Below are positions 11,000 through 22,800 of a DNA stretch of 64,000 nucleotides, piece by piece. The translations under genes were made by a program, and so were the position numbers. Below the pieces are notes generated by a model. It was not told the DNA's origin. It was given only the letters and a program-made list of their open reading frames with translations, and did no database searches. The stretch is from positions 10,919,574 through 10,983,573 of the forward strand of contig OZ025248.1 of the NCBI GenBank assembly GCA_964019135.1. The letters run 5' to 3'. The DNA is from Arenicola marina (lineage: Eukaryota; Annelida; Polychaeta; Arenicolidae). The number at the start of each line of letters is the position of its first letter. The stretch's first letter is position 1.

Positions 11000-12250
11000 G
11001 CAATGGGCCACTCGCAAAGGTAAGTTATAGATGCTATTATAGATGCCAGCTGATGCTTCATATTTCATTGAGCCAATGTCAAGGAAGCAACACATGGTAC
11101 GGGCGAATAAAGCTGCTACTACAGATATTATCTACCTATGTGATCAAGCAGTTTCGGTTGAGAAATTAACTTAATTTTTTTTTTTTTTTTCAATTCCAAC
11201 AGATAGAATCCAAGTACATGAAAGTCATAAAGAGTATAAATCGTAAACAAGCTTATATAGACATCGGTAAACGTTGTACGGGCTCCTACTTGGCTTTGAT
11301 ACATTTATAAGACAATGTTATTGGAGATTTCATGACATGTTCTTCGATATTATAATGGTATCGCAGAAAAAAAAGCACCGTGACAAGAAATTCTGGTGTT
11401 ACAGCATTTGCTAATGTGTATATTTCTCTTGACAATTAAAATGATGTGGTTTTTCAATATTTTGTTCCCAGTGGGTGTGAAAAGTTATTCACAAAAAACA
11501 AAGAAGCCCAAACAGATATTGAAAGCGATAATTCACCCAGCTTCACATAAGCACATTGAGACAAAATATAAGAGGCTAACCGACATCAGACAGACACAAT
11601 GTAAGCATTACGCTAAGCTTCCACTAACGCTTAAGCGGTCGTCAATATTGAGATGGCTCGCTTAAAGAAAACCGCCAGCCTGGCCTCTAACGCCGCTTTC
11701 CCGATTCATATAATACACTATATAAGTGTCTATCCTCCAAATTAACGAAATTCTGTCCTGAGTGAAGCTCACAATAAAATTCAGAAGTGATGGCCAGCCA
11801 CGATTTCGCTGATTAACTAGGCGGCAGCCCTTTTTGGAGTTGTGTCCGCGATTGACCAATCAGCAGACGATACTCTAATTATATTCAAGCCGGAATGACG
11901 CCTACTGTGTGGGCAAAGCAAGAGCGCGTGAACATCCCAAATATACAAATAGCTGCGATTCTAACTCCAATCATGGTTTTTTTACGGAAAACGTTGCAAG
12001 AGATATATCAATATGTTTGGATGGTATTTTTCCATGAAACACTAAATCATGATCTATGATCTAAGATCATTTAATAAGATCACGTCACTTGCTCCGGCAA
12101 AATGGCGCGCTGCTCGACATTGACGAAGGCGGGTTGGCTTAATTTTGTTCTCCTTACCAGTCGGCCAAAACGAAACGTTAACACTCGCCAAATTAATTTT
12201 TAAGAAGTAAACATTCGGTGCAGATTGCGATTAGATTAGGTCGGAGACCC
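11000..12250. other. Copy L intron 10, no gene seen
   Basis: Contains a T run near 11172-11190 and low-complexity G/A sequence near 12340-12400. Short ORFs here have no paralogue or motif support. Confidence 0.5.
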
Positions 12251-12258
12251 GCTTTAAC

Positions 12259-12315
12259 CGCGTGTTTTCGCGGCCATGAGCGTTCCATCTGAGCACGTGA
12301 TCGTGATTAACTGGC
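12259..12315 (-). CDS. Copy L exon 10: 57-bp exon of the laminin-NT domain
   Basis: The acceptor is ttctcctacag and the donor is GCG|GTTAAA, a weak donor. The sequence is identical to 62680-62736 in copy R. Phase 2-2 in context gives W-PVNHDHVLRWNAHGRENTR, leading into exon 11 (LANETEC). Another open frame (QLITITCSDGT) exists but breaks phase with exons 9 and 11. In laminin-NT domains this is where the last strands before the first LE repeat lie. Exact conservation of a tiny exon between copies is the main support. Confidence 0.7.
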
Positions 12316-12954
12316 CTGTAGGAGAAGCAGCGGTAATGTTACACCAAGGAGGGGGAGGAGGGGGAAGGTGAGGAGGGATGGGCATGAGGGGGGTGGCAGC
12401 GTTCCACCCAAGAGCGCCCACACATGTTAATACTTCACTCTTATAATAACGCCGATACTAATCATCCACTCGTACAGGAGTGCTTGTATATACGCAGTGA
12501 TTAATACAGCACATATTTAATTTATGATTAGACAAGGGCAGTAAGTCCAGAATATTTCGAGTTCTGGCTACATGAGACCATTTGAGAACAAAATGCCAGA
12601 TGTTTCTTGGGGAAACGCCTTGGCTTGGAAGGCTTGGACGGAATTTGGAGGAATTTAGATGAAGGTTTAACGCACGTCAAGGATTCTGTCTGTTGCCATC
12701 TCAATCCTCCAAATGCCACAGCGCACTCCCCAAAAAGCTAATAACAAATAATAACGTTGACCGCTTAAGGGAAAAACCTTAAGGATATTCGAAATATTTG
12801 AGGTCTTGAAAAAGTGCCTTCTTAGCAGTTGGGCACTGTTTTGGCCTAACGTCTGGCCAGCCAATGCTAAAGCGATCGACCAGTAGATATATTTACATCT
12901 CTAGAACTATGTGAAGACAGGTTCGACTATCACAGTACATATCTTCTATTATTT

Positions 12955-13112
12955 GCAGATATCCTGAATTCAATTGCAGGTATAACCAATTTAGTCATAG
13001 ATATCCTCAGCTTAATTGAAGATATCCTTAATTCAATTGCAGATATCAGCAATTTATTCGCAAATATCTTCAATTTATTTGCAAATAGCTTCAATTTATT
13101 CTATTAGAGATA
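12955..13112. repeat. AT-rich tandem repeat (about 22-bp unit) in copy L intron 9
   Basis: Successive variants of gatatcctcaattcaattgca. The matching intron of copy R has the same kind of array at 61605-61705, so the repeat predates the duplication. Confidence 0.65.
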
Positions 13113-13418
13113 TCCGACTGGGGTCACAGGTTCGACAACGGTTAGAAAGTAAACAATAGACGACTTCCCTAGTAGGGGTCTGGAAGGGGGTAAATGGCGA
13201 CACGTTTGACGCACTATTCGAAAATTAATTTGTGGTCATTTAGGTTTGTGTATTGAGCTCCATGTCACATCCATGTCCTGTCGCATGTTCATCGACCAGT
13301 CGTCGAGAGAAAATAACCTTTGGGATGCGTCCATTATAGCCCGCTATATAACCATCGAAATCCCGAAACGACTGCATGATAGTTATGAGGACACGCTTTA
13401 CGTGGAGTATCCACATAC

Positions 13419-13595
13419 CAGCCATATGCCTCCAGGTCCGTCAGGCTGTGAACGCTCGTGTTGGAACTGCCGCGTAACGTCACCCTCAGGGCATCCCCCG
13501 TCAGGAATTCCCTCACGTAGGGATGAATGACGTAATCAGGGTAGGCCTCACTGACTAAGTCGCGGCTGCCAAGCAACGTGATCGACAAATACAGA
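13419..13595 (-). CDS. Copy L exon 9: C-terminal part of laminin-NT (domain VI)
   Basis: The exon is 177 bp, phase 2-2, with acceptor tcctttcag and donor CTG|GTATGT. It encodes LYLSITLLGSRDLVSEAYPD, then YVIHPYVREFLTGDALRVTLRG. The P-x-V-REF-x-x-x-x-LR-x-x-LRG pattern matches the laminin-NT strand LQEFVxATxIRxxxxG that I know from usherin and laminins. The copy R exon differs mainly at its first dozen residues. Confidence 0.8.
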
Positions 13596-13925
13596 CTGAA
13601 AGGATAAGCATGCAACTCAAATTATATGAAACATTAAAGATAAATTCGTAACCAAACCCTCCCCGGCGAAGATTATATCATGATTGCATGTGTTCAAACA
13701 GGTTGTGTATATTCAACACTGCGAAAGGCTAAATGCGGGGCTAAATGATCCATATGGATAATGGAGTAACGAGATTCGTAGGCCTACTCTGGCAGTATGA
13801 TGTCCGATGGGTGTATTCCGGACGCTTTCGGAGACGATTAATATCATACTCCGTCATTGATACAATTCCATGCATTATCCAGACCAATGTTAATACCCAA
13901 CGACCCGATACCCACAATGTCGTAC

Positions 13926-14107
13926 CTGTCCCCACCGTCCCGACATCCAACCTCATCAAAAGCCAAATCGCCACTTGACGTCATATTCCGTAACGCGCAG
14001 TTGGTCACGTGGTATATGTCGTGCCACTCGGAGTCGCTCCGTATGGCGAACGTTGCTTGACTTCCGTCAGGACTTTTCGATTTCAAATTCATCGTAAAAT
14101 TGTAGAG
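13926..14107 (-). CDS. Copy L exon 8: central laminin-NT domain
   Basis: The exon is 182 bp, phase 0 in and 2 out, with acceptor gcttatag and donor CAG|GTACGA. It encodes LYNFTMNLKSKSP, then ATFAIRSDSEWHDIYHVTNC. The xxIxRxxD-x-x-W-x-x-x-x-xxxxC element is the domain VI signature (W followed by a tyrosine and a cysteine before GxxxxxxGD). Copy R differs by 1 codon in length and by a patch right at the N-terminal side (KSKSPDGSQ versus ESRSAGGP). Confidence 0.8.
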
Positions 14108-14653
14108 CTATAAGCAACATGACAGAGATATAAGTGAATGATTGCATCCATAAACCCATATCACGTATATAAGGTAGCTCAGATGTTGAGATGTCTTCCG
14201 CAATGATGCTCTCTACCTTTAAGATTTAGCCATTGTGAATAGCGGTGAGAGTAACTACAGTTGTCACAATATGTATACGCGAATACCTGTTCCGGGTGAC
14301 AAATATAGTTCATATTTAAACAAAATGTAAACGGGCAAACCAGCGGGGATTAAACGCACAACCCTACGACCGACCAGAAGTCTATCGACTGAGTATGACG
14401 GGCTTGATACGAACTACGTCGTTTGAATGCGCCTGCTTTTAAACTTATGAAACCCTCCCCGCCAAACGTACAATGTTGACCTTCTTTTTAAATGGTAACT
14501 TAAACTAGTTGGGGTTCTCTGAAATAGATATAGAAGAGAAATGGAAGAAGTGTATATATGTTCGTTATATCCGGAACTGAGATAAATGTTTGTCATAAAC
14601 GGGGAACAAAACAGGGATACTATGTGAAGTGCCTTGCGAGGGCGAGAACATAC

Positions 14654-15001
14654 CAGCACGGGTTCCCGCATCTCTATGGTGATGCCCACAGGGTCGACAC
14701 CGGGTTCACCGAACCAGCTCGTAGGCAGTAGGCCCTGGCCGTGCTTGTCGTTGATGGCTTCGGGGACAAACATAAAGGACCGGCCACTTGGGTACAAATT
14801 CTCGACAGAGAATCTATTCGCCTCATCGAGTGCCCTGCAGATCAGGGTGTTGTCTGGGTCGACTTCTGGGTACCCCTCGGGACAGAGGCATTCGCTGCGA
14901 GGGGCGACCTCGGGTAGTTTGCCAAACATCTCGGCGACCACCTCTCTGTCAAGGATGACGTCATATGTACGACCAATCTCTGCCTTCATTTAAAGACACG
15001 G
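14654..15001 (-). CDS. Copy L exon 7: end of LamG-like domain and start of laminin-NT; disrupted at 5' end
   Basis: It encodes SECLCPEGYPEVDPDNTLIC, then FMFVPEAINDKHGQGLLPTSW and GITIEMREPVL. C-x-CP-x-x-x-P-x-V-x-P...C and the ND-x-x-x-TSW segment match usherin at the LamG/laminin-NT border. The donor is CTG|GTATGT. Compared with copy R, L lacks one base near 14990 (tttaaatg versus tttgaaatg), so the frame entering from exon 6 meets a stop within about five codons. L also has two extra codons inside the exon. Either L is losing function, a different acceptor is used, or the base is a sequencing error. Confidence 0.75.
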
Positions 15002-15304
15002 CTGTGCGCTGGGAGTGTAATATGCCAAGCCACTTGTATCATATTGATGCAACCGTAATATTCCTCACTAAATCTATATTAGCAAAACCAGGTGTTCCGC
15101 CATGTGATAAATTACGTGATTTTTTCGTTAAGTTTTTCTGTTTTTAATGTTTTGCCTTTAAATACAACTGGCTTGCCATTGACCTATTTACAATGTTACA
15201 TTGTTTTTGGTTTAGGCGGTGATAGCGATGGTGATAGCGGAGCTGGATAGCTGACATCCACATCCCCCGGCGCCACCACGCTCCACTTGTTCCAGAGAAC
15301 TTAC

Positions 15305-15368
15305 CTTTGCGTCAAGGCACTTTCATAATATCGAACATCCTTCACCATACCGTGGAAATATCGGTATT
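15305..15368 (-). CDS. Copy L exon 6: last strand of LamG-like domain
   Basis: The exon is 64 bp, phase 1 in and 2 out, with acceptor tatttccag and donor AAG|GTAAGT. It encodes EYRYFHGMVKDVRYYESALTQ. GxxxDVRxYxxAL is the end signature of LamG_3/pentraxin-like jelly rolls and aligns with the usherin segment GRMQDFRLYQVALT. Removing the two preceding Frizzled exons would bring this strand in frame next to exon 3. Confidence 0.85.
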
Positions 15369-15581
15369 CTGGAAATACATATAAATGCGGGTTATCATAT
15401 TATTACTGAAGTCATATTACCTTATTTAGATCATTATAAGGCTGATCTGAATCCACCTCATGAATTCATTTTCTTCGGGTTGTAGCCTACCGTATGTGTG
15501 ATTTTAAACTGCTTAACCACCTCGAAATAATTTGTTGACATTGTCTCCCCAAAGTAAGGTACATGATATCAACACGCATAC

Positions 15582-15683
15582 CTGGTGTGTACTGTGCGTC
15601 GATACAATTCAGATTCAGTCCTTTGGATGGGAACAGTGAACAATTGTATTTAAATCCGCCATCTCCGCATGTCAGTTCAGTAG
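15582..15683 (-). CDS. Copy L exon 5: C-terminal part of inserted Frizzled CRD
   Basis: The exon is 102 bp, phase 1-1, with acceptor ttttacag and donor CAG|GTATGC. It encodes ATELTCGDGGFKYNCSLFP, then KGLNLNCIDAQYTP. The C...GF-x-Y-x-C-x-x-FP...C spacing fits the tail of Frizzled domains, where a GF-x-WP-x-x-L-x-C-x-x-FP stretch follows the PCRxLCE helix. The homologous donor in copy R is the seed of a 53-bp tandem repeat. Confidence 0.75.
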
Positions 15684-15966
15684 CTGTAAAACCAATAATA
15701 ACAATTCAGTGTCAGGCTCTATAAACATTATCGCTGGAGAAAGTAAAAATGATCTGTTTATCCTATATACTTTACTTCGTAGTAATACCAAAATGAACAA
15801 ATATTCAATCAGGAGGCGGATTTTTAGGATTCGGAAGTGTCAAAATAGTATTAAATATAATTTGTGGATGATTAATTCCCCCACTACAAGTTGGGGAAGC
15901 TAAGACGGAAAGTCAATCTTCGTGCCTAATTGGCGCCATTGTGGCGTAACAATTTGTTGGCCTTAC

Positions 15967-16194
15967 CTTCGCAGAGAGACCGACACGGGCTGACCGAGTG
16001 CTGAAAAGGGTGACAAGCTGGGGCGTCCACCGCACAGAAGAATAACGTTGCCAAGGCAATAGCAGAGTCGTTGCCTCGACACTGGTGCAGAGCGTTGACG
16101 ATGACGTCATTGTTTGGTTCCTTTGCCACATAAGCGCTGTAACCTATGCCCTTGCATACTTCGGCTTCCAACAATGTGCACGGCTCCTCCAGAG
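15967..16194 (-). CDS. Copy L exon 4: Frizzled cysteine-rich domain core
   Basis: The exon is 228 bp, phase 1-1, with acceptor gttgcag and donor AAG|GTAAGG. It encodes CTLLEAEVCKGIGYSAYV, then ALHQC...ALATLFFCAVDAPAC and SVSPCRSLCEG. The pattern C-x(6)-C-x-GIGY, x-FFC-x(5)-C and PCRxLCE is diagnostic of the Frizzled CRD, a domain that in other proteins binds Wnt lipids. Compared with copy R the framework is unchanged, but AKEPN, AVD and HPFQH patches are replaced. Confidence 0.9.
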
Positions 16195-16603
16195 CTGCAA
16201 CGGTTAACATCACAGGGCATAATTTAATGCATTGCATAATATGCATCATTATTAATACAGACCGGTTGTTCAACAGAAATGATAGTAATCAACAGTGTAT
16301 CTCTCCAACAGATATGTATAAATAGTATACCATTGGAAACCTTGGCAGACTGGCAAAATGGTAGTGTATATCGGGGAATACGGTAAAAAGCGTAGATGGC
16401 GGGGTTGGGGGGGTTGGGGGGGCTAGTATGGACTTAAAACAACCAGGCAAGGGGATATATATATATCAAATAATTATCATAAATGTTTTCCCCAAACTCC
16501 CCGAAAGATCATCCTGAAACTCTCAAAAAATACCTTCCATTTATCGGAGAGATCATACTACCCAAACAGACGTCCCCTTTTTCACACTTGGGAGATCACC
16601 TAC

Positions 16604-16757
16604 CATTTGCGGCAGAGACGCCCATGAACACGGTACCCAGGCCGTCGACTTCCCCAATGGCTCGCTTGCGGCGGCTCGGCATGTTAAAGTAAGTCGGGGA
16701 CCCATCGTTCACCATTACCATGGTGTAGCTGTTATAGGACTGCGGGGGCGTGTAGAT
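16604..16757 (-). CDS. Copy L exon 3: middle strands of LamG-like domain with RRKR site
   Basis: The exon is 154 bp, phase 0 in and 1 out, with acceptor ctctgtgcag and donor ATG|GTAGGT. It encodes IYTPPQSYNSYTMVMVNDG, then YFNMPSRRKRAIGEV and TVFMGVSA. It corresponds to the usherin LamG strands ending TVQIG. RRKR|A is a strong furin-type motif in the loop just before the Frizzled insertion. It is 21 bp shorter than the copy R exon, the length difference lying right after that site. It lies immediately 5' of the giant minisatellite on the plus strand. Confidence 0.8.
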
Positions 16758-16811
16758 CTGCACAGAGGAAGAGAAAACAAGGACTCCAATTCACATTTGA
16801 CATCCAAGGCA

Positions 16812-19800
16812 CGGACCCGTCGTTACTCACTGTAACATACGTTGAAAGATCAGTAAATCTTCAGACATGGACCCGTCCTTACTCACTATCACATACGTTG
16901 AAAGATCAGTAAGCCTTAAGACATGGACCCGTCGTTACTCACTATCACATACGTTGAAAGATCAGTAAGCCTTAAGACATGGACCCGTCGTTACTCACTA
17001 TCACATACGTTGAAAGATCAGTAAGCCTTAAGACATGGACCCGTCGTTACTCACTATCACATACGTTGAATGGTCAGTAAGCCTTAAGACATGGACCCGT
17101 CGTTACTCACTTTCACACACGTTGAATGGTCAGTAAGCCTTAAGACATGGACCCGTCGTTACTCACTATCACATACGTTGAATGGTCAGTAAGCCATAAG
17201 ACACCGACCCGTCGTCACTCACTATCACATACGTTGAATGGTCAGTAAGCCTGAAGACATGGACCCGTCACTCACTATCAAATACGTTGAATTGTCAGTA
17301 AGCCTTCAGACATGGACCCGTCGTTACTCATTATCACATACGTTAAATGGTCAGTGAGCCTTAAGACATGGACCTGTCACTCACTATCACATACGTTGAA
17401 TGGTCAGTAAGCCTTAAGACATGGACCCGTCGTTACTCACTATCACATACGTTAAATGGTCAGTGAGCCTTAAGACATGGACCTGTCACTCACTAACACA
17501 TACGTTGAATGGTCAGTAAGCCTTAAGACACCGACCCGTCGTTACACACTATCACATACGTTGAATGGTCAGTAAGCCTTAAGACATGGACCCGTCGTTA
17601 CTCACTATCACATACGTTGAATGGTCAGTAAGCCTTAAGACATGGACCCGTCGTTACTCACTATCACATACGCTAAATGGTCAGTGAGCCTTAAGACATG
17701 GACCTGTCACTCACTAACACATACGTTGAATAATCAGTAAGCCTTAAGACATGGACCCGTCGTTACTCACTATCACATACGTTGAATGGTCAGTAAGCCT
17801 TAAGACACCGACCCGTCGTTACACACTATCACATACGTTGAATGGTCAGTAAGCCTGAAGACATGGACCCGTCACTCACTATCACATACGTTAAATGGTC
17901 AGTAAGCCTTAAGACATGGACCCGTCACTCACTATCACATACGTTGAATGGTGAGTAAGCCTGAAGACATGGACCCGTCACTCACTATCACATACGTTGA
18001 ATGGTCAGTAAGCCCGAAGACATGGACCCGTCGTTACTCACTATCACATACGTTGAATGGTCAGTAAGCCGTAAGACATGGACCCGTCGTTACTCACTTT
18101 CACACACGTTGAATGGTCAGTAAGCCTTAAGACATGGACCCGTCACTCACTATCACATACGTTGAATGGTCAGTAAGCCATAAGACATGGACCCGTCACT
18201 CACTATCGCATACGTTGAATGGTCAGTAAGTCATAAGATATGGCCCCGTCGTTACTCACTATCACATACGTTGAATGGTCAGCAAGCCTTAAGACATGGA
18301 CCCGTCGTTACTCACTATCACATACGTTAAATGGCCAGTAAGCCTTAAGACATGGACCCGTGGTTACTCACTATCACATACGTTAAATGGCCAGTAAGCC
18401 TTAAGACATGGACCCGTCGTTACACACTATCACATACGTTGAATGGTCAGTAAGCCTTAAGACATGGACCCGTCGTTACTCACTATCACATACGTTGAAT
18501 GGTCAGTAAGCCTTAAGACATGGACCCGTCGTTACTCACTATCACATACGTTAAATGGCCAGTAAGCCTTAAAACACGGACCCGTGGTTACTCACTATAA
18601 CATACGTTGAATGGTCAGTGAGCCTGAAGACATTGACCCGTCGTTACTCACTATCACATACGTTGAATGGTCAGTAAGCCTTAAGACATGGACCCGTCGT
18701 TACTCACTATCACATACGTTGAATGGTCAGCAAGCCTTAAGACATGGACCCGTCGTTACTCACTATCACATACGTTGAATGGTCAGCAAGCCTTAAGACA
18801 TGGACCCGTCGTTACTCACTATCACATACGTTAAATGGCCAGTAAGCCTTAAGACATGGACCCGTCGTTACTCACTATCACATACGTTGAATGGTCAGCA
18901 AGCCTTAAGACATGGACCCGTCGTTACTCACTATCACATACGTTGAATGGTCAGCAAGCCTTAAGACATGGACCCGTCGTTACTCACTATCACATACGTT
19001 GAATGGTCAGTAAGCCTTAAGACATGGACCCGTCGTTACTCACTATCACATACGTTGAATGGTCAGTAAGCCTTAAGATATGGACCCGTCGTTACTCACT
19101 ATCACATACGTTGAATGGTCAGCAAGCCTTAAGACATGGACCCGTCGTTACTCACTATCACATACGTTAAATAGCCAGTAAGCCTTAAAACATGGACCCG
19201 TCGTTACTCACTATCACATACGTTGAATGGTCAGTAAGCCTTAAGACATGGACCCGTCGTTACTCACTATCACATACGTTGAATGGTCAGTAAGCCTTAA
19301 GACATGGACCCGTCGTTACTCACTATCACATACGTTAAATGGTCAGCAGGCCTTACAACATGGACCCGTCGTTACTCACTATCTCATACGTTGAATGGTC
19401 AGTAAGCCTTAAGACATGGACCCGTCGTTACTCACTATCACATACGTCGAATGGTCAGTAAGCCTTAAGACATGGACCCTTCGTTACTCACTATCACATA
19501 CGTTAAATGGTCAGTAGGCCTTAAAACATGGACCCGTCGTTACTCACTATCACATACGTTGAATGGTCAGTAAGCCTTAAAACACGGACCCGAAGTTACT
19601 CACTATCACATACGTTGAATGGTCAGTAAGCCTTAAGACATGGACCCGTCGTTACTCACTATCACATACGTTAAATGGCCAGTAAGCCTTAAGACATGGA
19701 CCCGTCGTTACTCACTATCACATACCTTGAATGGTCAGTAAGCCTTAAGACATGGACCCGTCGTTACTCACTATCACATACGTTGAATGGTCAGTAAGCC

Positions 19801-22800
19801 TTAAGACACGGACCCGTCGTTACTCACTATCACATACGTTGAATGGTCAGTAAGCCTTAAGACATGGACCCGTCGTTACTCACTATCACATACGTTAAAT
19901 GGTCAGTAGGCCTTAAAACATGGACCCGTCGTTACTCACTATCACATACGTTGAATGGTCAGTAAGCCTTAAAACACGGACCCGACGTTACTCACTATCA
20001 CATACGTTGAATGGTCAGTAAGCCTTAAGACATGGACCCGTCGTTACTCACTATCACATACGTTAAATGGTCAGTGAGCCTTAAGACATGGACCTGTCAC
20101 TCACTAACACATACGTTGAATGGTCAGTAAGCGTTAAGACACCGACCCGTCGTTACACACTATCACATACGTTGAATGGTCAGTAAGCCTGAAGACATGG
20201 ACCCGTCACTCACTATCACATACGTTGAATGGCCAGTAAGCTTTAAGACATGGACCCGTCGCTACTCACTATCACATACGTTGAATGGTCAGTAAGCATT
20301 AAGACATGGACCCGTCGTTACGCACTATCACATACGTTGAATGGTCAGTAAGCCTTAAGACATAGACCTGTCGTTACTCACTTTCACACACGTTGAATGG
20401 TCAGTAAGCCTTAAGACATGGACCCGTCGTTACTCACTATCACATACGTTGAATGGTCAGTAAGCCATAAGACACCGACCCGTCGTCACTCACTATCACA
20501 TACGTTGAATGGTCAGTAAGCCTGAAGACATGGACCCGTCACTCACTATCAAATACGTTGAATTGTCAGTAAGCCTTAAGACATGGACCCGTCGTTACTC
20601 ATTATCACATACGTTAAATGGTCAGTGAGCCTTAAGACATGGACCTGTCACTCACTATCACATACGTTGAATGGTCAGTAAGCCTTAAGACATGGACCCG
20701 TCGTTACTCACTATCACATACGTTAAATGGTCAGTGAGCCTTAAGACATGGACCTGTCACTCACTAACACATACGTTGAATGGTCAGTAAGCCTTAAGAC
20801 ACCGACCCGTCGTTACACACTATCACATACGTTGAATGGTCAGTAAGCCTGAAGACATGGACCCGTCACTCACTATCACATACGTTGAATGGTCAGTAAG
20901 CCTTAAGACATGGACCCGTCGTTACTCACTATCACATACGTTAAATGGTCAGTGAGCCTCAAGACATGGACCTGTCACTCACTAACACATACGTTGAATG
21001 GTCAGTAAGCCTTAAGACACCGACCCGTCGTTACACACTATCACATACGTTGAATGGTCAGTAAGCCTGAAGACATGGACCCGTCACTCACTATCACATA
21101 CGTTAAATGGTCAGTAAGCCTTAAGACATGGACCCGTCACTCACTATCACATACGTTGAATGGTCAGTAAGCCATAAGACATGGACCCGTCACTCACTAT
21201 CACATACGTTGAATGGTCAGTAAGTCATAAGATATGGACCCGTCGTTACTCACTATCACATACGTTGAATGGTCAGTAAGCCTTAAAACACGGACCCGTC
21301 GTTACTCACTATCACATACGTTGAATGGTCAGTAAGCCTTAAGACATGGACCCGTCGTTACTCACTATCACATACCTTGAATGGTCAGTAAGCCTTAAGA
21401 CATGGACCCGTCGTTACTCACTATCACATACCTTGAATGGTCAGTAAGCCTTAAGACATGGACCCGTCGTTACTCACTATCACATACCTTGAATGGTCAG
21501 TAAGCCTTAAGACATGGACCCGTTGTTACTCACTATCACATACCTTGAATGGTCAGTAAGCCTTAAGACATGGACCCGTCGTTACTCACTATCACATACG
21601 TTGAATGGTCAGTAAGCCTTAAGACACGGACCCGAAGTTACTCACTATCACATACGTTGAATGGTCAGTAAGCCTTAAGACATGGACCCGTCGTTACTCA
21701 CTATCACATACCTTGAATGGTCAGTAAGCCTTAAGACATGGACCCGTCGTTACTCACTATCACATACCTTGAATGGTCAGTAAGCCTTAGACATGGACCC
21801 GTTGTTACTCACTATCACATACGTTGAATGGTCAGTAAGCCTTAAGACATGGACCCGTCGTTACTGACTATCAGATACGTTGAATGGTCAGTAAGCCTTA
21901 AGACATGGACCCGTTGTTACTCACTATCACATACGTTGAATGGTCAGTAAGCCTTAAGACATGGACCCGTCACTCACTATCACATACGTTGAACGGTCAG
22001 TAAGCCTTAAGACATGGACCCGTCGTTACTCACTATCACATACGTTGAATGGTCAGCAAGCCTTAAGACATGGACCCGTCACTCACTATCACATACGTTG
22101 AATGGTCAGTAAGCCTGAAGACATGGACCCGTCGTTACTCACTATCACATACGTTGAATGGTCAGTAAGCCGTAAGACATGGACCCGTCGTTACTCACTT
22201 TCACACACGTTGAATGGTCAGTAAGCCTTAAGACATGGACCCGTCACTCACTATCACATACGTTGAATGGTCAGTAAGCCATAAGACATGGACCCGTCAC
22301 TCACTATCACATACGTTGAATGGTCAGCAAGCCTTAAGACATGGACCCGTCGTTACTCACTATCACATACGTTAAATGGCCAGTAAGCCTTAAAACATGG
22401 ACCCGTCGTTACTCACTATCACATACGTTGAATGGTCAGTAAGCCTTAAGACATGGACCCGTCGTTACTCACTATCACATACGTTGAATGGTCAGTAAGC
22501 CTTAAGACATGGACCCGTCGTTACTCACTATCACATACGTTAAATGGTCAGCAGGCCTTAAAACATGGACCCGTCGTTACTCACTATCACATACGTTGAA
22601 TGGTCAGTAAGCCTTAAGACATGGACCCGTCGTTACTCACTATCACATACGTCGAATGGTCAGTAAGCCTTAAGACATGGACCCTTCGTTACTCACTATC
22701 ACATACGTTAAATGGTCAGTAGGCCTTAAAACATGGACCCGTCGTTACTCACTATCACATACGTTAAATGGTCAGTAAGCCTTAAGACACGGACCCGAAG

